A DNA stretch of 5,241 bases, taken from NCBI GenBank assembly GCA_003482405.1, contig DMZB01000085.1:1-5241 (forward strand). The letters are read 5' to 3'. Below the pieces are notes generated by a model. It saw nothing but the letters and a program-made list of their open reading frames with translations. It had not been told where the DNA came from and searched no databases. Numbering within the stretch: the first letter of the stretch is position 1; each line of letters opens with the position of its first letter. Positions 5,129-5,241 of the stretch are shown piece by piece. The position numbers and the translations under genes are program-made. Origin of the DNA: Lactobacillus sp. (GTDB taxonomy: Bacteria; Bacillota; Bacilli; Lactobacillales; Lactobacillaceae).

Positions 5129-5241
5129 CTACTTGGCACGCTCCAAAATTTCGATTAAATTGCCTTCAAAATCATTAATGTAGATGGCCTGAAGGTCACC
5201 ATCGGGCGTTGGGCCCGCAATAATGGGCACCCAGTAGTTTT
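5129..5241 (-). CDS. VOC/glyoxalase-family protein, C-terminal end only
   Basis: Only the last 36 residues are in the window, ending with TAG at 5129-5131; the rest lies beyond position 5241. The visible part (NYWVPIIAGPTPDGDLQ, then AIYINDFEGNLIEILERAK) matches the final beta-strands of the vicinal oxygen chelate fold, where the pattern D-x-x-G-N-L-I-E-I carries the last metal-ligand Glu. Members include glyoxalase I, bleomycin-binding and ring-cleaving dioxygenase proteins, so the reaction cannot be told from this fragment. The downstream 60-aa membrane-protein gene on the same strand follows after 63 bp, with no terminator seen between them. Confidence 0.7.
   Translation of the reverse strand, partial: NYWVPIIAGPTPDGDLQAIYINDFEGNLIEILERAK

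Overview
The window looks like a piece of a low-to-moderate GC Gram-positive chromosome, most likely a lactic acid bacterium (Lactobacillaceae; a Lactobacillus-group or Weissella-like genome is my guess). The grounds are strong AGGAG-type ribosome binding sites, a TTG start on an Rgg-like regulator, rho-independent terminators with long T runs, and the protein types present. I cannot name the species from sequence alone. No phage, IS, CRISPR or rRNA is visible.

Left part (1-780). A class II (serine-type) tRNA-like gene at 75-161 has perfect acceptor, D, variable and T arms, but its anticodon arm is replaced by a 7-bp stem closed by a C(UUCG)G tetraloop, so it has no readable anticodon. A strong terminator follows directly, so it looks like its own transcription unit. 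This is the most unusual object in the window. On the minus strand next to it lie two tiny membrane-protein genes in tandem (45 aa, then 81 aa), each with its own ribosome binding site.

Middle left (780-1730). A well-formed promoter (TTGAAA, 17 bp, TATATT) still drives a dead galE (UDP-glucose 4-epimerase). The gene carries a +1 frameshift in a G run, a large internal deletion that removes the catalytic Ser/Tyr/Lys region, and a nonsense codon near the 3' end. A symmetrical terminator separates it from the next, convergent gene.

Middle (1770-3600). Two transcription regulators lie on the minus strand: an Rgg-like XRE-HTH/TPR protein (286 aa, TTG start) and a TetR-family repressor (199 aa). 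Between them is about 360 bp of AT-rich DNA with a promoter for the first gene and a tandem repeat over its -10 region.

Right part (3594-5241). The TetR gene is divergent from a nitronate monooxygenase/FabK-like flavoprotein gene. The intergenic region holds a good sigma-A promoter and a pair of inverted, related AT-rich motifs, the expected layout for a TetR repressor controlling its divergent neighbour. The flavoprotein lacks the usual catalytic histidine. A bidirectional hairpin terminator then faces a convergent minus-strand pair: a 60-aa membrane protein with an RRFGWGYNFN motif and, at the window edge, the C-terminal end of a VOC/glyoxalase-family protein.
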